DNA of 64,000 nucleotides from Sphingomonas sp. Root720 (GTDB taxonomy: Bacteria; Pseudomonadota; Alphaproteobacteria; Sphingomonadales; Sphingomonadaceae), in assembly GCF_001428605.1 (NCBI RefSeq), contig NZ_LMID01000001.1, positions 1,185,372 to 1,249,371 on the forward strand. Reading direction: 5' to 3'. Every line of letters starts with the position of its first letter. Within the stretch, counting starts at the first letter, position 1. Of this stretch, positions 23,875 to 33,339 are shown piece after piece. Below the pieces are notes generated by a model, which searched no databases, had not been told where the DNA came from, and saw nothing but the letters and a program-made list of their open reading frames with translations. Made by a program: the position numbers and the translations under genes.

Positions 23875-25110
23875 ATGACAAACAGGCCGACATTGCAGCT
23901 ATATATTCCCGAGCCCCTGGCGCGGCCCGGTGAGGCCGTCGACTTCGGCGGCCTTGTGATTCCGTCGGCCGGCAGCGTTGATAGGCCAGCGACGGACACG
24001 CCCGAGAGCGAGCTCCGCCTTCTCCCCTACCAGCTGATCCGCGTGCTCGACGACGAGGGCCAAGCTGTTGGACCATGGAAGCCGGAGGCGACGCCGCTGC
24101 AGTTGCTTTGCGGATTGCGCGCGATGATGCTGACCCGCGCGTTCGATGAGCGGCTGTTTCGCGCACACCGCCAAGGCAAGACCAGCTTTTACATGAAATC
24201 GACCGGAGAAGAGGCGCTTGGCGCGGCACCTTCGATGGTGCTCGGGTATGACGATATGTGCTTCCCGACCTATCGGGTGCTGAGCTGGCTGATGGCGCGC
24301 GGGTACCCGCTGACCGACCTCGTCAACCAGATCTTCTCCAACGCCAAGGATCCACTGAAAGGCCGGCAATTGCCGATCCTTTATTCGGCGCGGGATTACG
24401 GTTTCTATTCGCTGTCGGGGAATGTCGGCAGCCGCTTCGGCCATGCGGTGGGCTGGGCGATGGCGTCTGCCTACAAGCAGGACGACAAGATCGCGCTCGC
24501 CTATATCGGCGAGGGCACGACCGCCGAAGGCGACTTCCACGAAGCGCTGACCTTTGCTTCGGTCTATCGCGCACCCGTCATCCTGTGCGTGACGAACAAC
24601 CAATGGGCGATATCGAGCTTCGCCGGGATCGCGGGCGCGAATGAGACGACCTTTGCCGCCAAGGCGCTCGCCTATGGCATCCCTGGCCTCAGGGTCGATG
24701 GCAACGACTTCCTCGCGGTCTGGGCCGCAACCGAGTGGGCGGCCGAGCGCGCGCGCACCAATCAAGGCGCGACGCTGATCGAGTTCTTCACCTACCGGGC
24801 CTCGGGGCATTCGACGTCGGACGATCCGACCAAATATCGTCCGGCCGACGAACCCAATCACTGGCCATTGGGCGATCCTATCACGCGGTTGAAGCGCCAC
24901 CTGATCAACGAAGGCATCTGGGACGATGAGCGTGACGTCCATCTGCTCGGCGAGGTCGACAACGAGGTGAAAGTTGCCGTGCGCGAAGCCGAGTCCGTCG
25001 GCACGTTGGGCAAATCCAAGCCTCCGATCGCCGAGATGTTCGAGGGCGTCTTCGCCGAGCCCGACTGGCGCCTGATCGAGCAGCGCCTTGAAGCAGGCAT
25101 CACGCCGTGA
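23875..25110 (+). CDS. bkdA1: Branched-chain 2-oxoacid dehydrogenase E1 alpha
   Basis: A 411-residue thiamine-diphosphate subunit that decarboxylates the 2-oxoacids from Val, Leu and Ile. The TPP motif begins GEGTTAEGDFHEALTFASVY and ends with VTNNQWAIS. The phosphorylation-loop-like stretch YRASGHSTSDDPTKYR is typical of branched-chain rather than pyruvate E1. An N-terminal extension before the family core starts at MTNRPTLQLYIPEP. Its stop overlaps the E1 beta start. Confidence 0.92.
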   Translation: MTNRPTLQLYIPEPLARPGEAVDFGGLVIPSAGSVDRPATDTPESELRLLPYQLIRVLDDEGQAVGPWKPEATPLQLLCGLRAMMLTRAFDERLFRAHRQGKTSFYMKSTGEEALGAAPSMVLGYDDMCFPTYRVLSWLMARGYPLTDLVNQIFSNAKDPLKGRQLPILYSARDYGFYSLSGNVGSRFGHAVGWAMASAYKQDDKIALAYIGEGTTAEGDFHEALTFASVYRAPVILCVTNNQWAISSFAGIAGANETTFAAKALAYGIPGLRVDGNDFLAVWAATEWAAERARTNQGATLIEFFTYRASGHSTSDDPTKYRPADEPNHWPLGDPITRLKRHLINEGIWDDERDVHLLGEVDNEVKVAVREAESVGTLGKSKPPIAEMFEGVFAEPDWRLIEQRLEAGITP

Positions 25111-26177
25111 TCATGATCGACGGCGATGCACCGCCCGCCACCGAACTGCAAGATGTCACTGCAACATCGACCATGACTATGGTCGATGCGCTCAATTCGG
25201 CACTCGACGTCATGCTCACACGCGACCCCGACGTACTGATCTTCGGCGAGGATGTCGGCTATTTCGGCGGCGTGTTCCGCGTCACCAACGGGCTTCAAAA
25301 GCGCCATGGTCTCCAGCGGTGCTTCGATGCGCCGATCAGCGAAGGCGGCATCATCGCGACCGCGATCGGAATGGGCGCCTACGGCCTGCGGCCCGTCCCG
25401 GAGATCCAGTTCGCCGACTATATCCTGCCAGCGTTCGACCAGCTCGTGTCTGAAGCCGCGCGACTCCGCTATCGATCCAATGGCGAGTTCTGGGCGCCGA
25501 TCACGGTGCGCTCACCCTATGGCGGCGGCATCTTCGGCGGACAGACGCACAGCCAGAGCCCGGAGGCGATCTTTGCCCATATCACGGGCCTGAAGACGGT
25601 GATTCCCTCGAACCCCTATGATGCCAAGGGTCTGCTGATCGCCTCGATCGAGTGTGACGATCCGGTAATCTTCCTCGAGCCCAAGCGGCTCTATAATGGC
25701 CCGTTCGACGGCCGGCATGAACAGGCGGTCAAGTCATGGGCGGGCCATGGTGCCGCCGAAGTGCCGACTGGCCATTACAGCATTCCTCTCGGAACCGCCG
25801 CTATCGTTCGCCAGGGCGAGGCGGCAACGGTCCTCGCCTACGGGACGATGGTGCATGTGGCGCTGGCTGGCATCCAAGATAGCGGGATCGACGCAGAACT
25901 CATCGATCTGCGGTCGATCGTGCCGCTCGACATCGACACCATCGTCGCGTCGGTCCGCAAGACCGGACGCTGCCTGATCCTGCACGAGGCCTCACGCTTT
26001 GGCGGATTTGGTGGCGAGCTCTCCGCGCTCGTCCAGGAACGCTGCTTTTACGAGCTCGAGGCGCCCGTTACGCGAGTAGCCGGCTACGACACGCCTTATC
26101 CGCATGCGTTCGAATGGGACTATTTCCCGGGGCCAGCCAGGCTCGCGGCAGCACTGACCGAACTGATGCGGGGCTGA
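25107..26177 (+). CDS. bkdA2: Branched-chain 2-oxoacid dehydrogenase E1 beta
   Basis: A 354-356 residue partner subunit (start GTG 25107, overlapping the E1 alpha stop as GTGA, or ATG 25113). It contains the transketolase-like Pyr domain (FGEDVGYFGGVFRVTNGL, APISEGGIIATAIGMGAYGL) with the catalytic Glu, and the C-terminal transketolase domain (EASRFGGFGGELSALVQE). It forms the alpha2beta2 E1 with the preceding gene. Confidence 0.92.
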   Translation: MIMIDGDAPPATELQDVTATSTMTMVDALNSALDVMLTRDPDVLIFGEDVGYFGGVFRVTNGLQKRHGLQRCFDAPISEGGIIATAIGMGAYGLRPVPEIQFADYILPAFDQLVSEAARLRYRSNGEFWAPITVRSPYGGGIFGGQTHSQSPEAIFAHITGLKTVIPSNPYDAKGLLIASIECDDPVIFLEPKRLYNGPFDGRHEQAVKSWAGHGAAEVPTGHYSIPLGTAAIVRQGEAATVLAYGTMVHVALAGIQDSGIDAELIDLRSIVPLDIDTIVASVRKTGRCLILHEASRFGGFGGELSALVQERCFYELEAPVTRVAGYDTPYPHAFEWDYFPGPARLAAALTELMRG

Positions 26178-26182
26178 TCGCG

Positions 26183-27460
26183 ATGGAAAGCTTCAATTTC
26201 AAACTGCCGGATATCGGCGAAGGCATCGCCGAAGCCGAGATCGTCGCCTGGCATGTCGCGATCGGGGACGTCGTCGAAGAAGACGCGCCTCTCGCCGATC
26301 TGATGACCGACAAAGCGACTGTCGAGATGACCGCTCCGGTCGGCGGCAAGATCGTTCAGCTCGCCGGAGAGGTTGGCGAAAGTGTCGCGATCGGGTCGAT
26401 ATTGGCCGTGTTCGCGGTCGAGAGTTCTGCGCCCGACGCGCCGGTACCCGCGCTCACCGTAAAGGATAGCCGCCAGGCGGCATTCATTCCGGCGCGTGAG
26501 CCGGATGCGCAGGAGGGGCCTGCGCGGGGAGAGGAAGGCAGGGAGGCGTCGGTATGCCCTCCCGCCGAGACGCAGCAACCCCTTCCTCTCCCCCACCCCC
26601 CCGCTCGTATTCTCGCCTCGCCCGCCGTCCGGCAGCGCGCCAAGAATCTCGGCGTGGAGCTCGCCCAGGTGAAGACCGTTGAGGGAGGGCGGGTCCGTCA
26701 CGCCGATCTCGACGCCTTCCTCAGCTACAATGCCGGGGGCGGCTATCGCCCGGCGGGCGGCGCCCGCCCCGACAAGCAGATCAAGGTGATCGGCATGCGC
26801 CGCCGCATCGCCGAGAATATGGCCGCGTCGAAGCGCCACATCCCGCACTTCACTTATGTCGAAGAGATCGACGTCACCAAGCTGGAGGAGCTGCGCGCCG
26901 ATCTCAACGCCACCCGCGGCGCCAAGCCCAAGATCACCATGCTGCCGCTGCTGATCCTCGCGATCTGCAAGACGCTGCCCGATTTCCCGATGATCAACGC
27001 GCGCTATGACGACGAGGCGGGAATCGTCACCCGTTCGGGCACGGTCCATCTCGGCATGGCGACGCAGACCGACGCCGGCCTGATGGTGCCGGTGATCCGC
27101 AACGCCGAGAGCCGCAACATCTGGCAGCTCGCCACCGAGATCGTCCGCCTGGCGGACGCCGCGCGCACCGGCAAGGCGAAGTCGGAGGAGCTGTCGGGCT
27201 CGACCCTGACGATCACCTCGCTGGGCCCGCTCGGCGGGATCGCGACGACGCCCGTCATCAACCGGCCCGAGGTCGCGATCATCGGCCCAAACAAGGTGGT
27301 CGAGCGGCCGGTGTTCCGGGACGGCATGGTCGTCGTCGCCAAGCTGATGAACCTCTCGATCAGCTGCGATCACCGGGTCGTCGATGGCTGGGATGCCGCC
27401 AGCTATGTCCAGGCGCTCAAGCGGCTGATCGAGACGCCGGCGCTGCTGTTCTTCGACTAA
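26183..27460 (+). CDS. bkdB: Dihydrolipoamide acyltransferase E2 of the branched-chain complex
   Basis: A 425-residue E2 core subunit. The single lipoyl domain has its lysine in LMTDKATVEM. A Pro/Ala/Glu-rich linker leads to the E3-binding domain (ASPAVRQRAKNLGVELAQVK) and the catalytic acyltransferase domain with the C-terminal motif CDHRVVDGWDAA. It starts 5 bases after E1 beta. The E3 (lipoamide dehydrogenase) gene is not in the window, so the complex must borrow one encoded elsewhere. Confidence 0.92.
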   Translation: MESFNFKLPDIGEGIAEAEIVAWHVAIGDVVEEDAPLADLMTDKATVEMTAPVGGKIVQLAGEVGESVAIGSILAVFAVESSAPDAPVPALTVKDSRQAAFIPAREPDAQEGPARGEEGREASVCPPAETQQPLPLPHPPARILASPAVRQRAKNLGVELAQVKTVEGGRVRHADLDAFLSYNAGGGYRPAGGARPDKQIKVIGMRRRIAENMAASKRHIPHFTYVEEIDVTKLEELRADLNATRGAKPKITMLPLLILAICKTLPDFPMINARYDDEAGIVTRSGTVHLGMATQTDAGLMVPVIRNAESRNIWQLATEIVRLADAARTGKAKSEELSGSTLTITSLGPLGGIATTPVINRPEVAIIGPNKVVERPVFRDGMVVVAKLMNLSISCDHRVVDGWDAASYVQALKRLIETPALLFFD

Positions 27461-27490
27461 GACCGCATCGGCCGCACGGCGAGTGTGTTC

Positions 27491-27598
27491 ATGAGCACGA
27501 CGGAGCCGTCCCATTGGGATCATGCCATTGTGGATCCTGGGGCGATCCTCTCCATCTTCGCCGCGGGGCATTCCGTGGCCATGATCGCGCACGGATAA
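27491..27598 (+). pseudogene. Remnant of a ketopantoate-reductase-like gene (copy 1)
   Basis: A 35-codon frame, WDHAIVDPGAILSIFAAGHSVAMIAHG, resembling the Rossmann start of the PanE/ApbA family with an internal deletion of the VGAHLR segment. It then stops. The same beginning occurs 2 kb downstream at 29534 in the same orientation, so both descend from one gene or a duplication. Confidence 0.55.
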
Positions 27599-27693
27599 TG
27601 TGCGGAGCACCTACGGCAAGCTTGCCGACAATATCCTCGTCATTATCCGATTCGGCTCATGCGGCCGTGACCACGCGTCCACGGGTCTGCCGC

Positions 27694-28500
27694 CTAGATC
27701 TGATCGATGCCGACGGGCCAGAAGACAGGCTCTTCGCGAACGATTAATCCCGTCGTAGCGGAAGCATCTATGAGAGGCATATTCTCGCTACGCCTCTCCT
27801 TCCAAGCATTTTCGAACGTCGCCAAATCCGGCCACCAGGAAATTTCCAATCCATCATAGGGTGGGTCGCCGAACCGCGTCTCGCTGCTGTCTAGAGCCGT
27901 AACCCGCAGCAACTTCTGCGGCTTCCTGGCCCCTGCAGCCATTTCCCACATCGGGTCCACCCACTTTGCGAAATCGCCGTTTGAAACGCCTGGCCTACGC
28001 TTTACCCACAACATTACCTTGGTCAGATGCAGAGCTTCGATCCGGCTTGGGCCCGCAACCAACTCCACCTCCCGTCCGATCAGGACTTGAGGCCGCATAG
28101 CCATGAATCTTTCTTCATCAACAGCCGCGCCCTCAAGATACTCTGGGGACGAAGCGAAAGATCGAAGATTATCCAAGGACCTCATCCAGACTTCCGCACA
28201 ACCGTCCGATGTCCGCGGAAGCCCCTCAATGTCGCCTTCGATAAGATGGTTTTGCAAATAACCTAGCGTCAACCCAATCTCAGCCATGCGCATGGCGTAT
28301 TGCTTGTGGACAGTGCGCCAATATTCGCTGAATTCTTCGATGTTAAACCCGGGCCTTCGCCACATGATTCCATATAGCTTTAGAATAGCTTGCCTCCCGC
28401 AAATCCCAATTTCCCGCCAGATAGGCCCTGAACGACAAGCGAGTGCGTAATGGCACTGGCATCTCTCAACGCCCGCAAGGCTGATACTCCTCGCTAGCAA
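27694..28500 (-). CDS. EthD-domain protein, start uncertain
   Basis: Up to 268 residues with two ferredoxin-like dimeric alpha/beta barrel units of the EthD type: LKLYGIMWRRPGFNIEEFSEYW and LTKVMLWVKRRPGVSNGDFAKWV. EthD proteins accompany oxygenases and dehalogenating or ring-modifying systems, with an often unknown catalytic role. The natural start should lie just before LKLYG, but no ATG is there: the options are TTG 28500, with a non-homologous N terminus, or ATG 28365 inside the first strand. The gene may thus be 5'-truncated. The base composition is more A/T-rich than its neighbours. Confidence 0.65.
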   Translation of the reverse strand: MLARSISLAGVERCQCHYALACRSGPIWREIGICGRQAILKLYGIMWRRPGFNIEEFSEYWRTVHKQYAMRMAEIGLTLGYLQNHLIEGDIEGLPRTSDGCAEVWMRSLDNLRSFASSPEYLEGAAVDEERFMAMRPQVLIGREVELVAGPSRIEALHLTKVMLWVKRRPGVSNGDFAKWVDPMWEMAAGARKPQKLLRVTALDSSETRFGDPPYDGLEISWWPDLATFENAWKERRSENMPLIDASATTGLIVREEPVFWPVGIDQI

Positions 28501-28567
28501 AAGGCCGCTCGATGGAGAGACGATCAGGAAATTCGATAGTCACCAGGTTTTTCGGGTACCAGCTATC

Positions 28568-28705
28568 CTAGATCACCGAAGGATCCTCATCAATAGCCAA
28601 TGGTCGACTTCCGAATTTGGCTAGCAACGCCGCTGCTTCTCTTCTGCATCTCTCCAATCCCGCTTGATCGTTGACAATCATCTCTGCCAAGAAAAATGCG
28701 CTCAT
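28568..28705 (-). pseudogene. Truncated DUF1330-like protein
   Basis: A 45-codon frame (MSAFFLAEMIVNDQAGLERCRREAAALLAKFGSRPLAI) corresponding to the first half of DUF1330 proteins, which are about 95 residues, then a stop. The second half is missing. It sits in the decayed patch between the EthD and SRPBCC genes. Confidence 0.5.
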
Positions 28706-28912
28706 TTCCCGACTCTCTGCTGGATATCCACGAGACCGTCTTGCTGTCATTGGCGATGGCATCCGCTGCGACTATCTTACGATATCGGCGTTCGCGCGAT
28801 TGCTTCCATACGGATTCTACAAGGGGGGATACTCTTGAGAGTATGGAACATATCGGAGGAACAATATTAAATTCGCGTACGTATCTACATCACCAATGCC
28901 CATAATTTCGGC

Positions 28913-29503
28913 ATGAAGGTCAACGATTATATGATCAAGGGCAACGACATTCCCGAAAAGCTCTATAAATCCGTTCTTCCTGAATCGATGAACGTAAGAT
29001 TTGTCGAAAATCACGTTATTATCGATCGACCTGCGAATGCGGTATTTGATTGGGTCACCACATGGGGCAATATCAGCAAATGGCTTGCTGTTGCCGATGA
29101 GGCGGAACTCATCCGGGGAGGCCCGATCGAGAAACCCTCAAGGATCGGCGACGTTTTGCTTGAATATGTCCCGCCGAAATACGGGAACACCTCTTCCAAT
29201 GAACCTTCAATGCGGAAAACCTATGCCTACACTGTAGTCGTTCTGGTCGAGGGTCTCCTCTGGATCGCCGCCGGACAATCATGGGAGAACGGAGTGGCAG
29301 GGGAGAAAATCCGGTTCGTTCAGATTTTTTCGACCAAATCCCTTTCCGAAACACGGACTTTGTTCAGCCGGACTTTTCATTTTATCAAGGATGAGGTCGT
29401 GAATCCGGTACAGCGTTATCCTGTGGACGACCCCGAATTGATGCAAGAAAGCCTCAAGCGCTTGAAAGCCGTCCTCGAGGCCGAGACGCCCACTCAGGAC
29501 TGA
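28913..29503 (+). CDS. SRPBCC/START-like hydrophobic-ligand protein
   Basis: A 196-residue protein with an SRPBCC-like beginning of its domain (VRFVENHVIIDRPANAVFDWVTTWGNISKW) and a long C-terminal helix. Such proteins bind lipids or polycyclic ligands and include cyclases and hydrolases. No catalytic residues can be assigned. It lies in an A/T-richer patch next to gene remnants and may be a recent arrival. The start at 28913 lacks a strong ribosome site; ATG 28988 is the next choice. Confidence 0.6.
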   Translation: MKVNDYMIKGNDIPEKLYKSVLPESMNVRFVENHVIIDRPANAVFDWVTTWGNISKWLAVADEAELIRGGPIEKPSRIGDVLLEYVPPKYGNTSSNEPSMRKTYAYTVVVLVEGLLWIAAGQSWENGVAGEKIRFVQIFSTKSLSETRTLFSRTFHFIKDEVVNPVQRYPVDDPELMQESLKRLKAVLEAETPTQD

Positions 29504-29533
29504 GACTATCCCGCAGCTGCAAGGAGCGCGATC

Positions 29534-29780
29534 TTGAGCGAGGGCCCATCACAGTGGGACTATGCTATTTTTGGGCCAGGCGCACTTGGCTCCATCGTGG
29601 GTGCCCATCTTCGTCGCGCGGGTTATTCCGTGGTCACGATCGCTCGCGGGAAACGCGCGGACAACGGCTCGAGTTTGAGATCGGTAGGCTGGGCGTACCA
29701 GGGGCATCATCGTCCCCAAGCGCGCGAGATCCTCAAGCGTCGACGTTGATGTTCTTCTCGCGGGCAAGCAAAGACGCCAA
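29534..29780 (+). pseudogene. Remnant of a ketopantoate-reductase-like gene (copy 2)
   Basis: Starts at TTG with SQWDYAIFGPGALGSIVGAHLRRAGYSVVTIARG, the NAD(P)-binding loop (GxGxxG-like GPGALG) of the PanE/ApbA family. Similarity then continues only by changing frame (for example RGQRLEFE and later DVDVLLAGK). The tail is overrun by the 3' end of the convergent Rieske gene (29733). It is inactivated by frameshifts and truncation. Confidence 0.6.
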
Positions 29781-30779
29781 GAGGCGACGACCATGCGTCA
29801 AGCCCGCATCGACGAAGATATAGGCCATAGGATCATCTCCACTCTCATCGACGACCTTCTGCTGGGCTTCGATGAAATTGCGGTCTTCCTCGAACCCTTC
29901 CTGGATCCGAGCCGCGAGCCGCTCCGTTAGGTTGCTGGATTCGAGATTAAAGTTATGGGCATAAGCCCAGAAGAAATGAGCGTTCCTTTCATCCTCCGGA
30001 GTGATGATCTGCACCGCGTGAAATTGCAGCGCCTCGGCCACCCGATTGCCCTCGGGCGCACCTGTACCGGCCGGAGCACTACCCGAGTCCATATTGAACA
30101 CGTTACCCGGCACGAACAGCTCATAGATGTTCCAGCGATCGATCGGCCCTTCGAGATCGGTGACACCGCGCAGATAAGGAGCCAATTCCGGCTCGCTCTT
30201 ATACCACCTTGTGATCTTAACGGCGCTGTCGGTGACCTCGATCTTGGGTTTCGTCTCCGCAATTGAAACCGAGCCTCCCAGCGTATTCTCGTGTACGAAG
30301 GAGAGGTGCGAGAAATCGAGCAGATTATCGAGTATCAGCCGATAATCGGCCTTATAATGGATATAGGCGGGGATCGACCGCCAGTTCGGATCATCCTGCC
30401 AATGGCAGTCCGGAACCAGCGACGGATCCGATAGAGCGGGATCGCCCATCCATATCCATATCTGCTTGTAGCGCTCGACGACCGGGAAGCTCTTGACCGC
30501 GATGCCCGAGCTTGGCCGCTTCCGGCCAGGCTCCTCCACACATTCGCCCTGCCCGTCGAAAACCAGGCCATGATACATGCACCGCAAGCAGTCTCCCTCG
30601 CGGCGCCCCATCGATAGCGGCGCAAAACGATGGCTACAACGATCGACCAAGGCTGCCACACCGCCACTTTCCTTCCGGAAGAGCACGACCTGCTCACCCA
30701 GCAGCTTTCGTGACAGCAGGTCCGTTCCCTGCACTTCATGCGACCATGCGGCAACATACCAACAATTGAGCAAAAACAT
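29733..30779 (-). CDS. Rieske non-heme iron oxygenase, VanA-like
   Basis: The 348-residue oxygenase component of a ring- or O-demethylating monooxygenase. The Rieske [2Fe-2S] ligands are Cys48/His50 and Cys67/His70 (DRCSHRFAPL, RCMYHGLVF). The mononuclear iron site is in LILDNLLDFSHLSFVHENT. The length and N terminus (NCWYVAAWSHEV) match vanillate O-demethylase-type oxygenases. No ferredoxin reductase gene is adjacent. It is divergent from an AraC regulator, which probably controls it. The substrate may be a methoxylated aromatic feeding the hpa-type pathway (inference). Confidence 0.88.
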   Translation of the reverse strand: MFLLNCWYVAAWSHEVQGTDLLSRKLLGEQVVLFRKESGGVAALVDRCSHRFAPLSMGRREGDCLRCMYHGLVFDGQGECVEEPGRKRPSSGIAVKSFPVVERYKQIWIWMGDPALSDPSLVPDCHWQDDPNWRSIPAYIHYKADYRLILDNLLDFSHLSFVHENTLGGSVSIAETKPKIEVTDSAVKITRWYKSEPELAPYLRGVTDLEGPIDRWNIYELFVPGNVFNMDSGSAPAGTGAPEGNRVAEALQFHAVQIITPEDERNAHFFWAYAHNFNLESSNLTERLAARIQEGFEEDRNFIEAQQKVVDESGDDPMAYIFVDAGLTHGRRLLASLLAREKNINVDA

Positions 30780-30886
30780 CAAAAGCCTCTTTTTGATTGG
30801 GCCTGACTCTGCTTTAATTTATGGACTGGTGACAGGCAGGAAAGGCGAAAATGCCGACCAGTTTGTCAAAAAAGATGAGAGGGTGA

Positions 30887-31768
30887 ATGACGGCCGAAGT
30901 CCCCTTTTTCTACATCTATGGCGAACCGCCGCGGGAAGTAGACTCCCGGTTTGTGCATGTCGAACGCGTGTCCGATCGCGTCGCCGTGCATAACGGCCAT
31001 GTTTCGGCGCACAGCCATCCGCACCTTCACCAGCTTTCCTTCTGGCGCGAGGCGGAGGGCGATTATCTGATCGAAAGCGAACGGATGACATTGCCGGGGA
31101 CGGCGCTCGTCGTGATGCCGGCGGGCATAGTCCACGGCTTCGACGTCCCTGTCCGCGGAGACGCGATCGTGATCAGCATGTCCGAAGGTTTCTGGGCCGA
31201 CTGCACCGAAGCCATGGACGCCCGCATCGTCGATGCGCTGGCCGGGCCGCGATTGCTCGATGTCGACGAAATGGCCGAGGAATTCGGGTTGCTGTTCGAA
31301 CGGGTGGAGCGGGAATATCGCTATCCATCCTGGGCCCAGGCGGACGCCATGGCGGCCTATGTCCGGCTCATCCTGATTTTGATCGCACGGCTCGGTGAAG
31401 CCCGGAACAAGGCCGGATCGGGCGTCAACGCGCAGGGGAAGCGGTTGTTGACGCGCTTCCACATATTGCTCGAGCGCCATTTTCGAGAGCGCTGGTCGGT
31501 CGAACGCTATGTGGAAGAGCTCGGCACGACCGCCTATCTGCTGAACAACGCCGCGCGCGGCGGGCATGATCTCAGTGCTGCGGCCCTGGTGCGGGGGCGG
31601 ACCATCACCGAAGCCAAGCGGCTGCTCCTCTACACGGCGCTTCAGATTTTCGAGATCTCGACGACGCTCGGCTTCGAGGATCAGACCCACTTCAGCCGGG
31701 CATTTCGTCAAGCTGTCGGCCAGTCGCCGGCGACCTGGCGAGCGGTGCATTTGGCCGCCCGTCGCTGA
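30887..31768 (+). CDS. AraC-family regulator
   Basis: A 293-residue regulator with an N-terminal cupin sensor (SAHSHPHLHQLSFWREAEGDYLIE) and a C-terminal double HTH (second helix unit LQIFEISTTLGFEDQTHFSRAFRQAVGQSPATWR). It resembles PobR-type regulators of aromatic acid catabolism. It is divergent from the Rieske gene (107 bases between starts) and convergent with hpaI, whose stop is 3 bases away. Confidence 0.87.
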   Translation: MTAEVPFFYIYGEPPREVDSRFVHVERVSDRVAVHNGHVSAHSHPHLHQLSFWREAEGDYLIESERMTLPGTALVVMPAGIVHGFDVPVRGDAIVISMSEGFWADCTEAMDARIVDALAGPRLLDVDEMAEEFGLLFERVEREYRYPSWAQADAMAAYVRLILILIARLGEARNKAGSGVNAQGKRLLTRFHILLERHFRERWSVERYVEELGTTAYLLNNAARGGHDLSAAALVRGRTITEAKRLLLYTALQIFEISTTLGFEDQTHFSRAFRQAVGQSPATWRAVHLAARR

Positions 31769-31791
31769 CCGTCAGGCACCGTCCGGGCGGC
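31754..31791. terminator. Inverted repeat at the araC / hpaI convergence
   Basis: Arms GCCGCCCG (31754-31761) and CGGGCGGC (31784-31791) span the two stop codons, which are only 3 bases apart. A U-tract is absent, so it is at best a bidirectional, Rho-assisted stop. Confidence 0.35.
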
Positions 31792-32536
31792 AGGCTTCGA
31801 CCAAGGTCCGCGCGCCGGCGGTGAGCAGGCCGATATCGGTACCCAGCGAGACGAACGCGATGCCGTCCGAGATGCGCTGACGCGCGTCGTCGACCGAGAG
31901 CGCGAATATGCCGGCCGGCTTGCCGGCGGCCGCGATCCGCGCGAGCGCCCCGGCGATCGCGCTTTGAACATCCGGATGACGCGGGTTACCGAGATGCCCC
32001 AGCGACGCAGCCAGATCTCCAGGGCCGATAAACACGGCGTCAACGCCGTCGACAGCGGCAATCGCGTCGAGATTCTCCAGCCCCGCCCGGCTTTCGATCT
32101 GCACGATGAGACCCACTTCCTCATGAGCTGTCACCAGATAGTCGCTCCGCCTGCCGAACCCCGACGCCCTGCTCGTCGCGCTGGCGACACCCCGGATCCC
32201 GCGAGGCGGGAAGCGCGTGGCCGCCACGAGCGCCCGCGCCTGATCGGCGCTTTCCACCATCGGCACCAGCAGCGTCTTGAAGCCGATATCGAGATATTGC
32301 TTGATGATGGCCGCTTCGCCGACGGGCACGCGCGCCACCGCCTCGACCGGAAAGGCCGCCACGGCCTGAAGCTGGCCCAACAATGTCTGGAATGTATTGG
32401 GGGCATGCTCGCCATCGATCAGCAGCCAATCATAGCCCGCCCCCGCGCATATCTCGGCGGTATAGGGATTGGCCAGCGCCTGCCATAGCCCCAACAGGGG
32501 CCGTCCCTGCCCCAGCGCCGCCACGAACCGGTTCAT
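31772..32536 (-). CDS. hpaI: 4-Hydroxy-2-oxoheptanedioate aldolase
   Basis: A 254-residue class II HpcH/HpaI aldolase that splits 4-hydroxy-2-oxoheptane-1,7-dioate to pyruvate and succinic semialdehyde, the last hpa step. The metal and base residues lie in [23 protein letters not shown] and [15 protein letters not shown]. The start overlaps the hpaH stop as ATGA. It is the last gene of the operon. Confidence 0.92.
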   Translation of the reverse strand: MNRFVAALGQGRPLLGLWQALANPYTAEICAGAGYDWLLIDGEHAPNTFQTLLGQLQAVAAFPVEAVARVPVGEAAIIKQYLDIGFKTLLVPMVESADQARALVAATRFPPRGIRGVASATSRASGFGRRSDYLVTAHEEVGLIVQIESRAGLENLDAIAAVDGVDAVFIGPGDLAASLGHLGNPRHPDVQSAIAGALARIAAAGKPAGIFALSVDDARQRISDGIAFVSLGTDIGLLTAGARTLVEACRPDGA

Positions 32537-33339
32537 GCGAAGCGAACCGAAATCGAGCCGAGCGGGCCATAGTCGACGTGGAAGCTGTCTCCCGCCGTCG
32601 CAAAGACCGGCGCGGTGAAGCTACCGCTGAGGATGATCTCGCCCGGCTGCAATGTCTCGCCCCACGGCGCCAGCTTGTTGGCGAGCCAGGCCACGCCGAT
32701 CGCGGGATGACCCAGCACGGCGGCGGCGACGCCGCTATCCTCGATCACGCCGTTGCGATGAATGAGCGCCGCGATCCACCGGAGATCGACGGCATCCGGC
32801 TTGACGGGATTCCCGCCGAGCACGATCCCGGCATTGGCCGCATTATCGGAAATGGTGTCGAACACCTTGCGGGTCGCGCCGTTCGCGGGATCGACCCGGC
32901 GGATACGCGCATCGATGATCTCGACCGCTGGCGAGACATAGTCGGTCGCGTTCAGCACGTCGAATATGGTGCAGTCGGGCCCCGAGAGCGCGTCCTTCAG
33001 AATGAAGGCGAGTTCGACCTCCACGCGCGGTTCGATGAAGCGCTCGACCGGAATGTCGGCGTTGTTGGCGAACAGCATGTCGTCCAGCAGCGCGCCATAG
33101 TCCGGCTCGTCGATGTTGGACGAGCGCTGCATCGCCCGGCTCGTCAGGCCGATCTTGTGACCGATCAGCCGCCGCCCGTCACCGATCTTGCGGCGAACCC
33201 AGGCGCGCTGGATTTCATATCCGTCTTCGATCGTCATCGCCGGATGATCCGCCGAAAAATGGCCGACTTGTTCCCGATCCTGCTCCGCCCGGTGCAGGCG
33301 TTCCGCCAATTCGACGACGATAGCCTCCGACAATGGCAT
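32533..33339 (-). CDS. hpaH: 2-Oxo-hept-4-ene-1,7-dioate hydratase
   Basis: A 268-residue FAH-superfamily hydratase that adds water before aldol cleavage. [17 protein letters not shown] holds the acidic metal ligands; [32 protein letters not shown] is the characteristic N-terminal part of HpaH/MhpD. Its start shares bases with the hpaF stop (TGATG), and its stop overlaps hpaI. Confidence 0.92.
   Translation of the reverse strand: MPLSEAIVVELAERLHRAEQDREQVGHFSADHPAMTIEDGYEIQRAWVRRKIGDGRRLIGHKIGLTSRAMQRSSNIDEPDYGALLDDMLFANNADIPVERFIEPRVEVELAFILKDALSGPDCTIFDVLNATDYVSPAVEIIDARIRRVDPANGATRKVFDTISDNAANAGIVLGGNPVKPDAVDLRWIAALIHRNGVIEDSGVAAAVLGHPAIGVAWLANKLAPWGETLQPGEIILSGSFTAPVFATAGDSFHVDYGPLGSISVRFA

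Noticed and set aside
26120-27610. 496-codon open frame on the minus strand
   Set aside because: Antisense to the lipoyl acyltransferase gene, which has all family motifs; no ribosome site or recognisable domain.
28817-29014. 65-codon open frame on the minus strand
   Set aside because: No ribosome site or family resemblance; overlaps the start of the SRPBCC gene.
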